Source: Amedibacterium intestinale (GTDB lineage: Bacteria; Bacillota_I; Bacilli_A; Erysipelotrichales; Erysipelotrichaceae). From it: a stretch of 64,000 bases of DNA. A program made the position numbers and the translations under genes. This document shows, one piece after another, positions 7,822-16,673 of the stretch. The notes beneath the pieces were generated by a model. The model saw only the letters and a list, made by a program, of their open reading frames with translations. It did no database searches and was not told the DNA's origin. The stretch lies in NCBI RefSeq assembly GCF_010537335.1, contig NZ_AP019711.1, positions 744,001 through 808,000 on the forward strand, given 5' to 3'. The stretch's first letter is position 1. Every line of letters starts with the position of its first letter.

Positions 7822-8838
7822 ATGATTATTACATTAAAAAAAGACGCAAAACAGGAAGAAACAGAAAAACTGCTAAGAAGTCTTGAAAACAAAGGACTTT
7901 CTGTCAATATGATACAAGGGGATACCTTTAATGTTTTCGGTCTTGTCGGTGATACCTCAAAACTAGATGAACGGCTTATAAAAGCACACCCATTTGTAGA
8001 AAATGTACAACGAATTGCGGCACCTTATAAACTTGCGAACCGTATGTTTCATCCACAAGATACCATCATAGATGTAAATGGTATTCACATTGGCGGGAAA
8101 GAACCAATCGTTGTCATTGGAGGACCTTGCAGTGTAGAAAGTGAAGAAATGATTGAACGTATCGCATACAAAGTAAAAGAGGCAGGTGCGTGTATGCTTC
8201 GTGGTGGTGCCTACAAGCCAAGAACTTCCCCTTATGCTTTTCAAGGCATGGGAACACAAGGGATTCTCGCCATGGAAAAAGCAGGTAAAAAAACTGGACT
8301 TCCTATCGTTAGTGAACTTATGAGTGCAGATAAGCTGGATGAATTCATCGAACATGTCGATGTCATTCAAATTGGTGCTCGCAATATGCAAAACTTTGAC
8401 TTGTTAAAGGCTGTTGGAAAAACAAAGAAACCAATCCTTTTAAAAAGAGGACTTGCCAACACAATTGAAGAATGGATCATGGCAGCAGAATACATCCTGT
8501 CAGAAGGAAATCCAAATGTTATCTTCTGTGAGCGAGGCATACGAACCTTTGAACCGTATACAAGAAATACATTAGATCTTAGTGTCATTCCTATCATCAA
8601 AGAAAAAACACACCTGCCGATCATCATAGATCCAAGCCATGCCACCGGAGACTGGAAACTGGTAGAATCTGCCTCTTTGGCAGCTATCGCAGCAGGTGCA
8701 GATGGACTTATTATTGAGGTTCATGATGATCCAGAAAATGCGATGAGTGATGGTGTACAAAGTTTACTTCCAGAAAAATTTGATGCATTAGTAGAAAAAG
8801 GAAGAAAGATAGCGAAAGTCATGGGACGTTCAATTTAA
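7822..8838 (+). CDS. aroF: 3-deoxy-7-phosphoheptulonate (DAHP) synthase, AroA-beta type
   Basis: A 338-residue enzyme joining PEP and erythrose-4-phosphate, the first step of aromatic amino acid synthesis. A short ferredoxin-like regulatory domain (about 1-70) is followed by the barrel with GGPCSVES, GARNMQNFDLL and IIDPSHATG metal/substrate motifs. This N-terminal domain mediates Phe/Tyr feedback in Thermotoga-type enzymes (family knowledge). The ATG follows TAAGGAG, which overlaps the stop of aroE-aroK, so the two are translationally linked. A strong terminator follows. Together with the aromatic leader peptide, the entry step appears controlled at both RNA and enzyme level. Confidence 0.93.
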   Translation: MIITLKKDAKQEETEKLLRSLENKGLSVNMIQGDTFNVFGLVGDTSKLDERLIKAHPFVENVQRIAAPYKLANRMFHPQDTIIDVNGIHIGGKEPIVVIGGPCSVESEEMIERIAYKVKEAGACMLRGGAYKPRTSPYAFQGMGTQGILAMEKAGKKTGLPIVSELMSADKLDEFIEHVDVIQIGARNMQNFDLLKAVGKTKKPILLKRGLANTIEEWIMAAEYILSEGNPNVIFCERGIRTFEPYTRNTLDLSVIPIIKEKTHLPIIIDPSHATGDWKLVESASLAAIAAGADGLIIEVHDDPENAMSDGVQSLLPEKFDALVEKGRKIAKVMGRSI

Positions 8839-8850
8839 AATTTAACATAC

Positions 8851-8893
8851 AAAACAGGAGTTATGTCATTATATCATGCATAACTCCTGTTTT
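8851..8893 (+). terminator. Terminator of the aro unit
   Basis: ACAGGAGTTATG (8854-8865) pairs perfectly with CATAACTCCTGT (8879-8890), extended by A/T pairs, and is followed by Ts. Confidence 0.85.
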
Positions 8894-8995
8894 TTCATTA
8901 TTTTAACTCCATAAATTGTCCAGGTAACTTAGTTTATTTAGATTCAGTTTAATGAATCTTCGCATAGAAATCGACTATACTTTATTTAACATCAG

Positions 8996-9646
8996 CTAAT
9001 TTTTCCATGCCATTTCCCAGAAAGCAAGTTCATATCTTGAACAGGATATAAAAATATCTTCTAAATGTTTTTTCTGTTCTTCTGTATATTCCAATGTTAA
9101 TTGATTTAAAGTATTTATCAAAAGTATATTTTCTTCTTCATAAGTCTTACTAGCATACCCTTTTATCCATTCTCCATAAAACGCATTATCAATACAAGAC
9201 GGGTTATTCTTAATCATATTTTTCGCAATGACTTCATAGCTATAGGCACACGATAGAATGGCTGTTAGAATTTCAACTTCTCCTTCTTCATAAGCAACAC
9301 GAAGCATATAAGATGTATATGAAAGATTATCCAATGAGCGAGATGTTTTATCCAGTTCTTCTTTCGATACTTCAAATTTTCCCATATAACCTCTATGGAT
9401 GTCCATTTCTCCACCTGTTAAAGTATCAATATATCCTGAAAATAGTCTTGTTGTACTTAAACTTTTTGCTTTTGCTAATCCAATTGCGAATACTTTGGCG
9501 TATTCTTCTAAATAGAGGTAATCTTGTATAATATAATATCTAAACTTTTCTTTATCTAAAGTACCATCTTGGATTCCTTTCACAAATGGATGACTATAAT
9601 ACTGTTTCCAGATATTTTCTGTAACTTTTAATAAACGTTCTATCAT
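8996..9646 (-). CDS. tenA: Aminopyrimidine aminohydrolase / thiaminase II
   Basis: A 216-residue all-helical TenA. The N-terminal SHPFVKGIQDG and YYIIQDYLYLEEYAK segments are family hallmarks. The nucleophilic Cys is in SCAYSYEVIA (about 145-154), and the C-terminal FWEMAW contains the acidic residue that assists it. TenA hydrolyses formylaminopyrimidine or aminopyrimidine breakdown products of thiamin to HMP. It is the last gene of the TPP-riboswitch operon and overlaps thiD by 4 nt (ATGA). With thiD, thiE and thiM it completes a salvage route needing no de novo thiC or thiG. Confidence 0.9.
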   Translation of the reverse strand: MIERLLKVTENIWKQYYSHPFVKGIQDGTLDKEKFRYYIIQDYLYLEEYAKVFAIGLAKAKSLSTTRLFSGYIDTLTGGEMDIHRGYMGKFEVSKEELDKTSRSLDNLSYTSYMLRVAYEEGEVEILTAILSCAYSYEVIAKNMIKNNPSCIDNAFYGEWIKGYASKTYEEENILLINTLNQLTLEYTEEQKKHLEDIFISCSRYELAFWEMAWKN

Positions 9647-10455
9647 GATGCTTTTGCCTCCTTTGCAAATTCACTATGTATGTCAAATCCATGATCCATG
9701 GGACCACTTCCTTTTCCCAAATTCAGCATTGCTGCAAGAGCACCTGATATATAGGCTTTTGCTCTTTCTACCGAGATTTCTAAATCATACCCTTTTGCTA
9801 AATTAGAAGCAATCGCACTGGATAAAGTACAGCCTGTACCATGGGTATTCGAATTATCAATTCTTTTTCCTTTAAACCAGTGGTAATTACCTTCAACATA
9901 AAGCAAATCATTCGCATCATTGATTTTATGGCCACCTTTGCATAAAACTGCACAATGATAAGTATCTCCTATCATTCTAGCTGCATTTTTCATATCTTCT
10001 TCATTTTTGATTTGTATTTCTGCCAATACTTCAGCTTCTGGAATGTTTGGTGTTAAAACAGTAGCCAGTGGAAACAAACTCTTTTTAAGCGTTTCAATGG
10101 CATCATTACAGATTAATTTAGAACCACTTGTTGCTACCATTACTGGATCCACAACAATATTCTTTGCTTTATATTCTTTTAATTTTTCTGCTATAGCAAT
10201 AATCAAAGAACTTGAGGATACCATTCCTATTTTTACTGCATCAGGATAAATATCAGTAAATACGCTATCTAACTGTCCTTTTAAAAAATCAGGAGTAACC
10301 TCCATAATATCACTTACACCTGTAGTATTCTGCGCAGTTAATGCAGTAATCGCACTCATAGCATATACTCCATTAGCAATCATCGTTTTAATATCTGCCT
10401 GAATACCAGCGCCTCCACTGGAATCACTTCCAGCAATTGTTAATGCTGTTTTCAT
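9643..10455 (-). CDS. thiD: Hydroxymethylpyrimidine / phosphomethylpyrimidine kinase
   Basis: A 270-residue ribokinase-fold enzyme that phosphorylates HMP twice to HMP-PP. The N-terminal AGSDSSGGAGIQAD segment (7-20) binds substrate, VDPVMVATSG lies mid-protein, and NTHGTGCTLSSAIA (about 204-217) is the anion hole with the catalytic region. It belongs to the thiamin operon between the HAD gene and tenA. Confidence 0.93.
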   Translation of the reverse strand: MKTALTIAGSDSSGGAGIQADIKTMIANGVYAMSAITALTAQNTTGVSDIMEVTPDFLKGQLDSVFTDIYPDAVKIGMVSSSSLIIAIAEKLKEYKAKNIVVDPVMVATSGSKLICNDAIETLKKSLFPLATVLTPNIPEAEVLAEIQIKNEEDMKNAARMIGDTYHCAVLCKGGHKINDANDLLYVEGNYHWFKGKRIDNSNTHGTGCTLSSAIASNLAKGYDLEISVERAKAYISGALAAMLNLGKGSGPMDHGFDIHSEFAKEAKAS

Positions 10456-10533
10456 TATTTCTACTTCCTTTCTCTAGCACATTAATTTTCTATAGCGATA
10501 AAAAGTGGTGCCTCCGATTTAGCGCTTATATTT

Positions 10534-11190
10534 CTAGGATATCTGTTTCCAAAAAGATGAAAAATCATGTAAATCTTCCAAAAAGATATCTGCTGTTTTT
10601 TTGATTGTTTCCCAATCTTTTTCACTGGATGTATCATAAATACCTACCGTTTTAAATCCAGCTTTTTTTGCTGTTTGTACTGCATGCAGTACATCTTCAA
10701 AAACATAAATTTCTTCTGGCTTGAAATTTAAGAATTCTTGCGCTTTTAGATAAATATCCGGTTTGCTTTTGCCTGCTCCCACTTCACTGCAAGTAATTAT
10801 CTTTGAAAAATACTGATCAATGTTTAATCTATGAAATGCAGCTTCAATATGGCTTTTTTCACTAGATGTCGCAATGACCATAGAAATTTTTTTCTGAGAC
10901 ATTTCTTTTAGAAAACTTTCTGCACCTGGTTTCAAAGGTGCTTCATAAAAGTAATAATCTTTTACAACTTCCAGTATTCCTTTTACAATTTCTTCTTCTT
11001 TTAACGAAATTTCATATGTTTCTTTTAAATAAGACGCTCCTTCTTCCAAACTCATAGGAAAAAGAATATTGCTTAATCCTGGTTCTGCCTTTATATGCAA
11101 ACGCTCTAAATACCGCTTTCCTGCTTCTTCCCAAATAGCCATAGAATCTAAAAGCGTTCCATCAACATCAAAAATTGCACCCTTAATCAT
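10534..11190 (-). CDS. HAD-superfamily phosphatase in the thiamin operon
   Basis: A 218-residue HAD subfamily I enzyme: FDVDGTLLDS (nucleophile Asp in motif I, residues 8-17), VIATSSEK (motif II), a conserved Lys in GKSKPDIY, and EDVLHAV (motif IV). An alpha-helical cap is inserted after motif I. Such enzymes act on small phosphorylated metabolites. Its location between thiE (8-nt overlap) and thiD suggests dephosphorylation of thiamin phosphate or HMP phosphate, but beta-phosphoglucomutase-like or general housekeeping phosphatases have the same layout. Confidence 0.82.
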   Translation of the reverse strand: MIKGAIFDVDGTLLDSMAIWEEAGKRYLERLHIKAEPGLSNILFPMSLEEGASYLKETYEISLKEEEIVKGILEVVKDYYFYEAPLKPGAESFLKEMSQKKISMVIATSSEKSHIEAAFHRLNIDQYFSKIITCSEVGAGKSKPDIYLKAQEFLNFKPEEIYVFEDVLHAVQTAKKAGFKTVGIYDTSSEKDWETIKKTADIFLEDLHDFSSFWKQIS

Positions 11191-11827
11191 TGTTCACCAT
11201 TTTTTCTGTCAGAATTTTTAATTCACTTGCAGCATGTTCAATATCTGACTGTGCAAAAATAGCACTGATTACAGCAATACCACAGATTCCACTTCCTGCA
11301 AGTTCCATCACGTTGTTTTTAGAAATACCTCCAATGGCAATAACAGGTATCTGTACTGCTTCACATATGGCTTTAAGGGTTTCATGGCTCACATCGTCAG
11401 CATCATCTTTTGAACCAGTTGGAAATACTGCTCCTACTCCAAGATAATCTGCACCTCTTTGTTGTGCAAGAACTGCCTGTTCCACTGTTTGTGCAGAAAC
11501 ACCAATAATCTTGTCATCTCCTAGCATTTTACGGACATTTCCTGCTTCCATGTCGCTTTGTCCCACATGGACACCATCCGCATCCATCAAAACTGCTATT
11601 TCAACATTATCATTGATGACAAAGGGGACATGATACTGTTTACATAGTTTTTTGATTTCTTTTGCTTCTTCTAGAAAATGTTCTTGATCTAACTGTTTTT
11701 CTCTTAACTGAACAAAAGTTGCTCCACCTTTTAATGCCTTTTCAACCTGTTCATAAAGTGTTTCTCCATGTAACCAATTTCTATCCGTTACTGCATAAAG
11801 CAGCAAATCTTTTTTATCGCACTTCAT
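11183..11827 (-). CDS. thiE: Thiamin-phosphate synthase
   Basis: A 214-residue TIM barrel that couples HMP-PP with hydroxyethylthiazole phosphate. FVQLREK (about 38-44) and HVGQSDM (about 91-97) bind pyrophosphate and magnesium, and GVSAQT, GAVFPTGSKDDA and IGGISKNN are the remaining family motifs. It overlaps thiM by 14 nt and the HAD gene by 8 nt, indicating tight translational coupling. Confidence 0.93.
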   Translation of the reverse strand: MKCDKKDLLLYAVTDRNWLHGETLYEQVEKALKGGATFVQLREKQLDQEHFLEEAKEIKKLCKQYHVPFVINDNVEIAVLMDADGVHVGQSDMEAGNVRKMLGDDKIIGVSAQTVEQAVLAQQRGADYLGVGAVFPTGSKDDADDVSHETLKAICEAVQIPVIAIGGISKNNVMELAGSGICGIAVISAIFAQSDIEHAASELKILTEKMVNND

Positions 11828-12635
11828 AATTTGCTCCCTTATCTAAGGTTTCTTTATCCATATGATAGATAGCATCAATAATTCGATTTCTATAAGTTGA
11901 ATTTCCTTCAAATTCTAACATATGACTCCATCCAATTTCTCCTGCAAGCCCCATAACACAGACTGCAGCAGCTGCTGCTTCTAATTTTTGATCAGGATTA
12001 GCCACCAAAAATCCTGTCATCAATCCAGATAACTGACAACCTGTTCCTGTGATTTTTCCCATTTCTGGGTTTCCATTTCGAATGACATAGCACTCTTTTC
12101 CATCGCTTACCAAATCGATTGCTCCAGTAATGGCAACAATACTTCCTGAATTATTCGCAAATTCTTTCGCAAAAGCTACAGCTTCATCAAGATTTTCTTC
12201 TGTAACAGCATCTGCCACATCAGCATCTACTCCTTTTGTTGTTCCACTTCCTTTTGCCAAAGTTTTGATTTCTGAAATATTTCCCCTAATTACATCAAAG
12301 CAAATTTCTTCCATCAATTTTAAAGCAGTATTCGTACGAAGTGCACTCGCTCCTGCACCAACAGGATCAAGCAAAACGATATGACCTAATTCATTTGCTT
12401 TTCTTCCAGCTAAAAACATTCCTTCAATACTTCTTTGATTCAATGTACCTATATTGATGTTCAAACCTCCGCAAATAGAAGTAATATCTTCTACATCCAT
12501 AGGTTCATCTGACATAATGGGACTTCCTCCACATGCCAGCAATACATTTGCTACATCATTTACTGTTACATAATTTGTAATGTTATGTACCAGCGGCATT
12601 TTGTTTCTTACATTTTCAACACAGTTTCCTAACAT
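11814..12635 (-). CDS. thiM: Hydroxyethylthiazole kinase
   Basis: A 273-residue ribokinase-like enzyme phosphorylating the thiazole alcohol for thiamin salvage. HNITNYVTVNDVAN (17-30), the SPIMSDEPMD segment, LLDPVGAGAS and the catalytic KITGTGCQLSGL are all present. It is the first gene after the TPP riboswitch, with GGAAG upstream of the ATG. The absence of thiazole synthesis genes from the operon supports salvage. Confidence 0.94.
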   Translation of the reverse strand: MLGNCVENVRNKMPLVHNITNYVTVNDVANVLLACGGSPIMSDEPMDVEDITSICGGLNINIGTLNQRSIEGMFLAGRKANELGHIVLLDPVGAGASALRTNTALKLMEEICFDVIRGNISEIKTLAKGSGTTKGVDADVADAVTEENLDEAVAFAKEFANNSGSIVAITGAIDLVSDGKECYVIRNGNPEMGKITGTGCQLSGLMTGFLVANPDQKLEAAAAAVCVMGLAGEIGWSHMLEFEGNSTYRNRIIDAIYHMDKETLDKGANYEVR

Positions 12636-12669
12636 TTCTTTTCTTCCTTTCTTTCGGGAGTACCCATAT

Positions 12670-12705
12670 AACAGAAAACGGATACACCAACCAATGGCAT
12701 ATCCG
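12670..12705 (-). terminator. Expression-platform hairpin of the TPP riboswitch
   Basis: On the minus strand CGGATA and TATCCG (within 12679-12705) form a stem that includes an inner CC/GG step, followed by TTTTCTGTT. It sits between the aptamer and thiM, where a TPP-stabilised terminator is expected. Confidence 0.6.
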
Positions 12706-12723
12706 CAAAATAAACAAATGGTA

Positions 12724-12806
12724 TGTCCCTACGTTGGCATTATCCAAATCAGGTATATGGGTCGAAGGTCATACCTTCCTCTCAGCCTGTCATACAAGCT
12801 CCCCGA
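12724..12806 (-). promoter_or_regulatory. TPP riboswitch (THI element)
   Basis: Read on the minus strand, the aptamer core appears in order: CGGGG, CTGAGA, GACCC, CCTGAT, GGATAATGCCAACG, TAGGGA. These are the conserved bulge and junction bases of the TPP aptamer. It lies directly upstream of thiM and should turn the salvage operon off when TPP is high. Confidence 0.95.
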
Positions 12807-12812
12807 TGTATT

Positions 12813-13145
12813 TTATATTACAAATAAAGTATATCCCTCATAAAATTCAATGTCAATGAATTTTGTCTCAGTTATATACAAGAAGTATGGATTTTTAAAG
12901 CTTTCAATATATTGCTTTCTTTCCAGACGTCTAACAATTCCAGCATTTACCGATTGTGCAAGATCTAATTCTTTTTCTAATTGTTTTAAGGTCAATCGTT
13001 TTTCTAGATATTTCGGTAAAATAGATAAAGCTCTAGCTTGCGACATCGTAAGTCCGCTATCATTGATCTTATTGTTGAAATACTTCTCTGAAATATTCTG
13101 TATTTCTTTTACCAATATACTACATGGTTCTTTTTTAGCCATCAT
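12813..13145 (-). CDS. Short MarR-like regulator, probably C-terminally truncated
   Basis: A 110-residue protein with a MarR winged-helix pattern: the SQARALSILPKYLE helix, TLKQLEKELDLAQSVNAGIVRRLERKQYI as recognition helix and wing. MarR proteins are usually about 140-150 residues; this one stops soon after the wing and lacks the C-terminal dimer helices. A 38-nt stretch near its 3' end recurs with one mismatch at 19558-19595 in mobile-element debris. Two adjacent in-frame ATGs open the gene. Its stop lies a few bases from the TPP aptamer. It may be a degraded gene or a compact regulator. Confidence 0.6.
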   Translation of the reverse strand: MMAKKEPCSILVKEIQNISEKYFNNKINDSGLTMSQARALSILPKYLEKRLTLKQLEKELDLAQSVNAGIVRRLERKQYIESFKNPYFLYITETKFIDIEFYEGYTLFVI

Positions 13146-13218
13146 TCTTACAGCTCTTTTCTTACTACGGCATCAGTAAATCTTATTTTTTTGACAAATC
13201 AATATCATGATATCGTTA

Positions 13219-13746
13219 TTATGATATTATTTTTCTTTCCATGAACAGATGATTTTTATGCTCAATTGCTCCACCGACATTCATAGATGTGATTTCAGCA
13301 ATTTCAAAACCCATCTTCTTATATAATGAAACAGCAGGAATATTTTGTTCACCAGTATCTAACCGAATCACTTCACACCCCTGTTCTTTTGCAAGATCAA
13401 TCGCAAAACGAATAAGTTCTGTAGCGATGCCTTTTCCTTTCATTGATGGACGTACCATCAATAAATGAATGATTGCTATTTTACTATTGTCTGTTTGATA
13501 TTTCCAATTGATAGATTCATAATCTATTGGCTGTTTTCTAGAAAATATAATACTTCCCATGTATTCATTCTCTATTTCACAAATATATAATTCATCATTT
13601 TGTAAAGCAGTTTCTGCATCCTGTCGAGTAGGATAAACGACTTCTTTGAAAACAGTAAAGGCTCCATTCTTTCTTTCATATGTAAAATGCTTTTTATAGC
13701 TATCTTCAACACGGTTTAAATCTGAAAATGCAGCAACTCGTATCAT
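13219..13746 (-). CDS. GNAT-family N-acetyltransferase
   Basis: A 175-residue single-domain GNAT. IIHLLMVRPSMKGKGIATELI (about 89-109) contains strand 4 and the acetyl-CoA pyrophosphate loop (R/Q-x-x-G-x-G/A), and the C-terminal NIPAVSLYKKMGFE is the usual strand-helix with Tyr. The substrate is not evident. It is monocistronic between the thiamin and hexitol regions. Confidence 0.85.
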   Translation of the reverse strand: MIRVAAFSDLNRVEDSYKKHFTYERKNGAFTVFKEVVYPTRQDAETALQNDELYICEIENEYMGSIIFSRKQPIDYESINWKYQTDNSKIAIIHLLMVRPSMKGKGIATELIRFAIDLAKEQGCEVIRLDTGEQNIPAVSLYKKMGFEIAEITSMNVGGAIEHKNHLFMERKIIS

Positions 13747-13837
13747 TCTTACTCCTCCATGCCTTTCTTATATTTTTTAATAAAATATTTTTATCTAAAT
13801 TTTCGAATCATGAATAATACATTCAAATTAAATCATA

Positions 13838-13895
13838 AAAACAGGCAGTAAGTACCATTTTAAAAATCGATCCCTTCTACCTGTTTTTCTTAATT
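13838..13895 (-). terminator. Terminator after the PTS gene
   Basis: On the minus strand AAACAGGTAG pairs with CTGCCTGTTT (one mismatch) around a long loop, followed by Ts. It closes the hexitol transcript. Confidence 0.55.
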
Positions 13896-13931
13896 TTACT
13901 TTTAATAGTTTATTATCTTATCGTACATACT

Positions 13932-15788
13932 TTATGATAATTGTTTTAGTATCCATTCTTTATCATCGGTAGTTTTCATCTTGTCCAAGACTTCTTCATC
14001 TTCCAATGCCATACATACTTTAGATAAGACTTCCATATGTTCTCCACCCATACCGGCAATACCAATTACCAGCTGTGCTTTTTCATCACCGAAATCAACA
14101 CCTTCTGGATACTGCAATAATACAATACCAGTTTTCTTAATTATTCCACTTTCATGTGTTGTACCATGTGGAATTGCTAATCCCATACCAATATAAGTAG
14201 TAACGATTTTTTCTCTTTCTAACATAGCTGGAATATAAGATTCTTCTACATAACCCAGATCTGCCAATAACTGTCCAGCAGCTGTAATTGCATCTTCTTT
14301 AGATACTGATTTTTGATTTAACTTAATTCCTTCAATTTTTAAGATATCCTTTGATTCAGGAGTTTTTTCAACTTCTTCAGGTTCTTCAACTTCCACCATC
14401 AATGGGTCACCTGTAGATAACTGGAAGAATAATTCATCAAGAGCTGGATCTGCAAGGAAATTTCCAATGGTAATTAATACTGCCTGTGGCGCGGATTTAG
14501 CAGCACGTTCTGCCAACGTTGTTTGTACAACTGCTATATCGCAATCTGCTGGAATATTATCAACAGATGTATTTGTCACAATTAGATCAGGACGTACAGC
14601 TTTTAAACGGTTTCTAAATTTTGTAGCTCCCATTGCACTGGAACCCATACCTGCATCACATGCAAATACAATTTTCTTAGCAGATAAAACATTTGCTGGC
14701 ACTAATCCCTTTGCCTGTGCTTTCATACTTTGCATCTGTCCCTGTGCTTCTTCCAATGATTTTCCTTTTACACTAGATAATTTAATAATAGGACTAGCAA
14801 CTGCAAAGGATACGCCAGTTGCAATCAAAACACCTAAAAGCACCATTAAGGTTTCTCCTTTTGGAGCCATGGATAAGAAAGCAATAATAGATCCTGGACT
14901 TGCAGGTCCCTTTAATCCACAGTTAAATAATGTAAAGAATGCAATTGCACAAATATTTCCAACAATTGGTGCAATAATTACAACTGGATTCATTAAAATA
15001 TATGGGAAATAGATTTCATGAATCCCCCCTAGAAAATGAATAATAATAGCTCCAGGTGCAGAATCTTTTGTTGCTTTATCTTTGGAAAATACCCAATATG
15101 CAAGCAGTACTCCTAAACCTGGTCCTGGATTTGCTTCCAGCATATACATAATAGATTTTCCAGTTTCAACTGCCTGTTCAACACCAATTGGAGTAAAGAT
15201 ACCATGATTGATTGCATTGTTTAAGAACAATACTTTTGCTGGTTCTACAAAGATTGCAACTAAAGGCAGTAAACCATGATTAATTAAAAGGGTAACTCCA
15301 CCAGCTAATACAGTTAAGATTGCTGTCATAACTGGTCCAATAAAATAATATCCAAATATTGCCAGCAGCATACCAATGATACCTACAGAAAAATTATTGA
15401 TCAACATTTCAAAACCAGCAGGCATGTGTCCTTCCATCAACTGGTCAAATTTCTTAATTACCCAACCAGCAAAAGGTCCCATAACCATTGCGGCCATCAA
15501 CATTGGCTGTCCTTTTGTTCCACCAACTCCTGCAATACATCCCATGATGGCAATCGCCCCCATCACAAGACCTCTATCTTTTGCCACCATTCTACCTCCG
15601 GTAGCCGCAATCAATACAGGTAGCAGATAGGTTAACATATAAGGCTGAATAGATGCCAGTTTTTCATTTGGCAACCACCCATCCGCAATAAATAAAGCAG
15701 TGATAAATCCCCATGCAATAAATGCTCCAATATTTGGCATTACCATTGCAGACAGGAATTTTCCAAATTTCTGAAGTGCTGTTTTCAT
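13932..15788 (-). CDS. mtlA: PTS mannitol-type transporter, EIICBA
   Basis: A 618-residue membrane permease-kinase. EIIC occupies about 1-340 with several helices and the GGIHEIYFPYIL active-loop motif. EIIB follows with its phosphocysteine in FACDAGMGSSAMG (about 376-388). EIIA is C-terminal with the phosphohistidine in LAIPHGT. This matches MtlA in length and domain order, so the substrate is most likely mannitol or a close hexitol, delivered as the 1-phosphate. The regulator and zinc dehydrogenase genes lie upstream in the same direction. No classical mtlD is present. Confidence 0.92.
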   Translation of the reverse strand: MKTALQKFGKFLSAMVMPNIGAFIAWGFITALFIADGWLPNEKLASIQPYMLTYLLPVLIAATGGRMVAKDRGLVMGAIAIMGCIAGVGGTKGQPMLMAAMVMGPFAGWVIKKFDQLMEGHMPAGFEMLINNFSVGIIGMLLAIFGYYFIGPVMTAILTVLAGGVTLLINHGLLPLVAIFVEPAKVLFLNNAINHGIFTPIGVEQAVETGKSIMYMLEANPGPGLGVLLAYWVFSKDKATKDSAPGAIIIHFLGGIHEIYFPYILMNPVVIIAPIVGNICAIAFFTLFNCGLKGPASPGSIIAFLSMAPKGETLMVLLGVLIATGVSFAVASPIIKLSSVKGKSLEEAQGQMQSMKAQAKGLVPANVLSAKKIVFACDAGMGSSAMGATKFRNRLKAVRPDLIVTNTSVDNIPADCDIAVVQTTLAERAAKSAPQAVLITIGNFLADPALDELFFQLSTGDPLMVEVEEPEEVEKTPESKDILKIEGIKLNQKSVSKEDAITAAGQLLADLGYVEESYIPAMLEREKIVTTYIGMGLAIPHGTTHESGIIKKTGIVLLQYPEGVDFGDEKAQLVIGIAGMGGEHMEVLSKVCMALEDEEVLDKMKTTDDKEWILKQLS

Positions 15789-15849
15789 ATTATTATCCTC
15801 TCTGACTCGATATCCTCATGTAGGATATAAAAGGATACTCATAATTTAT

Positions 15850-16611
15850 TTAGTACACAAGAATTCCTCGAGCCTTACATTCTTCTATAAAGTTTTCAGG
15901 AAGTTTATCATCACAGACAACAACATCAACTTGATCTAAATTACACATTGTATACGTACCACGTTTTCCAATTTTAGATGAATCCATCAAAACTACTACT
16001 TTATTTGACTTTTCTACAGCAAGTCTTTTAATTTCAGCATCTTCTAGAGTTTCGCAGGTAAAACCTGTTTCATAATCGAAACGTGTTACTCCCATAAAAG
16101 CAATATCAAAATTTACTTTTTCAATAGCACGAATTGCATTATAACCATTTACACTCATGGATCTGCAATTCATATTCCCACCCAACATAACTACTCTAGA
16201 TTCTTTTAATTTTGCTAATTCCATAGCACAAGTTAATCCTGAGGTCATAATTACGTTAGGTTTATCTTCAAACTCTGTTGCGAGCATTGTTGTTGTACTA
16301 CCAGAATCCAGGAAAATTGTTTGATTTCCTTTGATTAACTGTTTTGCTTTATGAGCAATTATTTTTTTATCCTCTGTGTTTCTGACAAATCGAAGTTTTA
16401 AGAAATCTTCTGTTCCTACTACTTCTACAAGAGATTTTGCTCCCCCATGAATTCGAACAAGTTGTTGGTTTTGATCTAATATTTTTAAATCTGTACGCAA
16501 AGTCATTTCTGAAACAGTTGGAAATTTTTCTTTTAATTGGGAAAAACTAACCTGTCCCTGTTCATTAACAAATGCTACGATCTCATTTCGTCTTTGTTCC
16601 ATAACTTCCAT
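15850..16611 (-). CDS. DeoR-family regulator of the hexitol locus
   Basis: A 253-residue DeoR/GlpR-type repressor. The N-terminal winged helix has VSEMTLRTDLKIL as recognition helix and VRIHGGAKS as wing. The sugar-phosphate-sensing domain has the LDSGSTTTML loop and the later GNMNCRSMS motif. The start has AGGAGG 8 nt upstream. That ribosome site lies at the edge of a perfect 14-bp hairpin. A repeated TTTCAACAATT in the divergent dehydrogenase/kinase promoter region is the likely operator (inference). Confidence 0.9.
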   Translation of the reverse strand: MEVMEQRRNEIVAFVNEQGQVSFSQLKEKFPTVSEMTLRTDLKILDQNQQLVRIHGGAKSLVEVVGTEDFLKLRFVRNTEDKKIIAHKAKQLIKGNQTIFLDSGSTTTMLATEFEDKPNVIMTSGLTCAMELAKLKESRVVMLGGNMNCRSMSVNGYNAIRAIEKVNFDIAFMGVTRFDYETGFTCETLEDAEIKRLAVEKSNKVVVLMDSSKIGKRGTYTMCNLDQVDVVVCDDKLPENFIEECKARGILVY

Positions 16612-16621
16612 TCATTTAACC

Positions 16622-16661
16622 TCCTATTTCCTTATGTTAGGCTGCCTATAAGGAAATAGGA
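16622..16661 (-). promoter_or_regulatory. Perfect 14-bp hairpin at the deoR-type gene's ribosome site
   Basis: TCCTATTTCCTTAT (16622-16635) and ATAAGGAAATAGGA (16648-16661) are exact inverted repeats with a 12-nt loop. On the mRNA the downstream arm ends in AUAGGA, so part of the AGGAGG of the regulator gene is paired. No T-run follows, so it is not a standard terminator. It could lower regulator translation or protect the processed dehydrogenase mRNA. Confidence 0.7.
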
Positions 16662-16673
16662 TTCTAACATAAA

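Noticed and set aside
14467-15012. Plus-strand ORF of 181 codons opposite the PTS gene
   Set aside because: Antisense shadow of a well-conserved EIICBA gene, with no ribosome site and unnatural composition.
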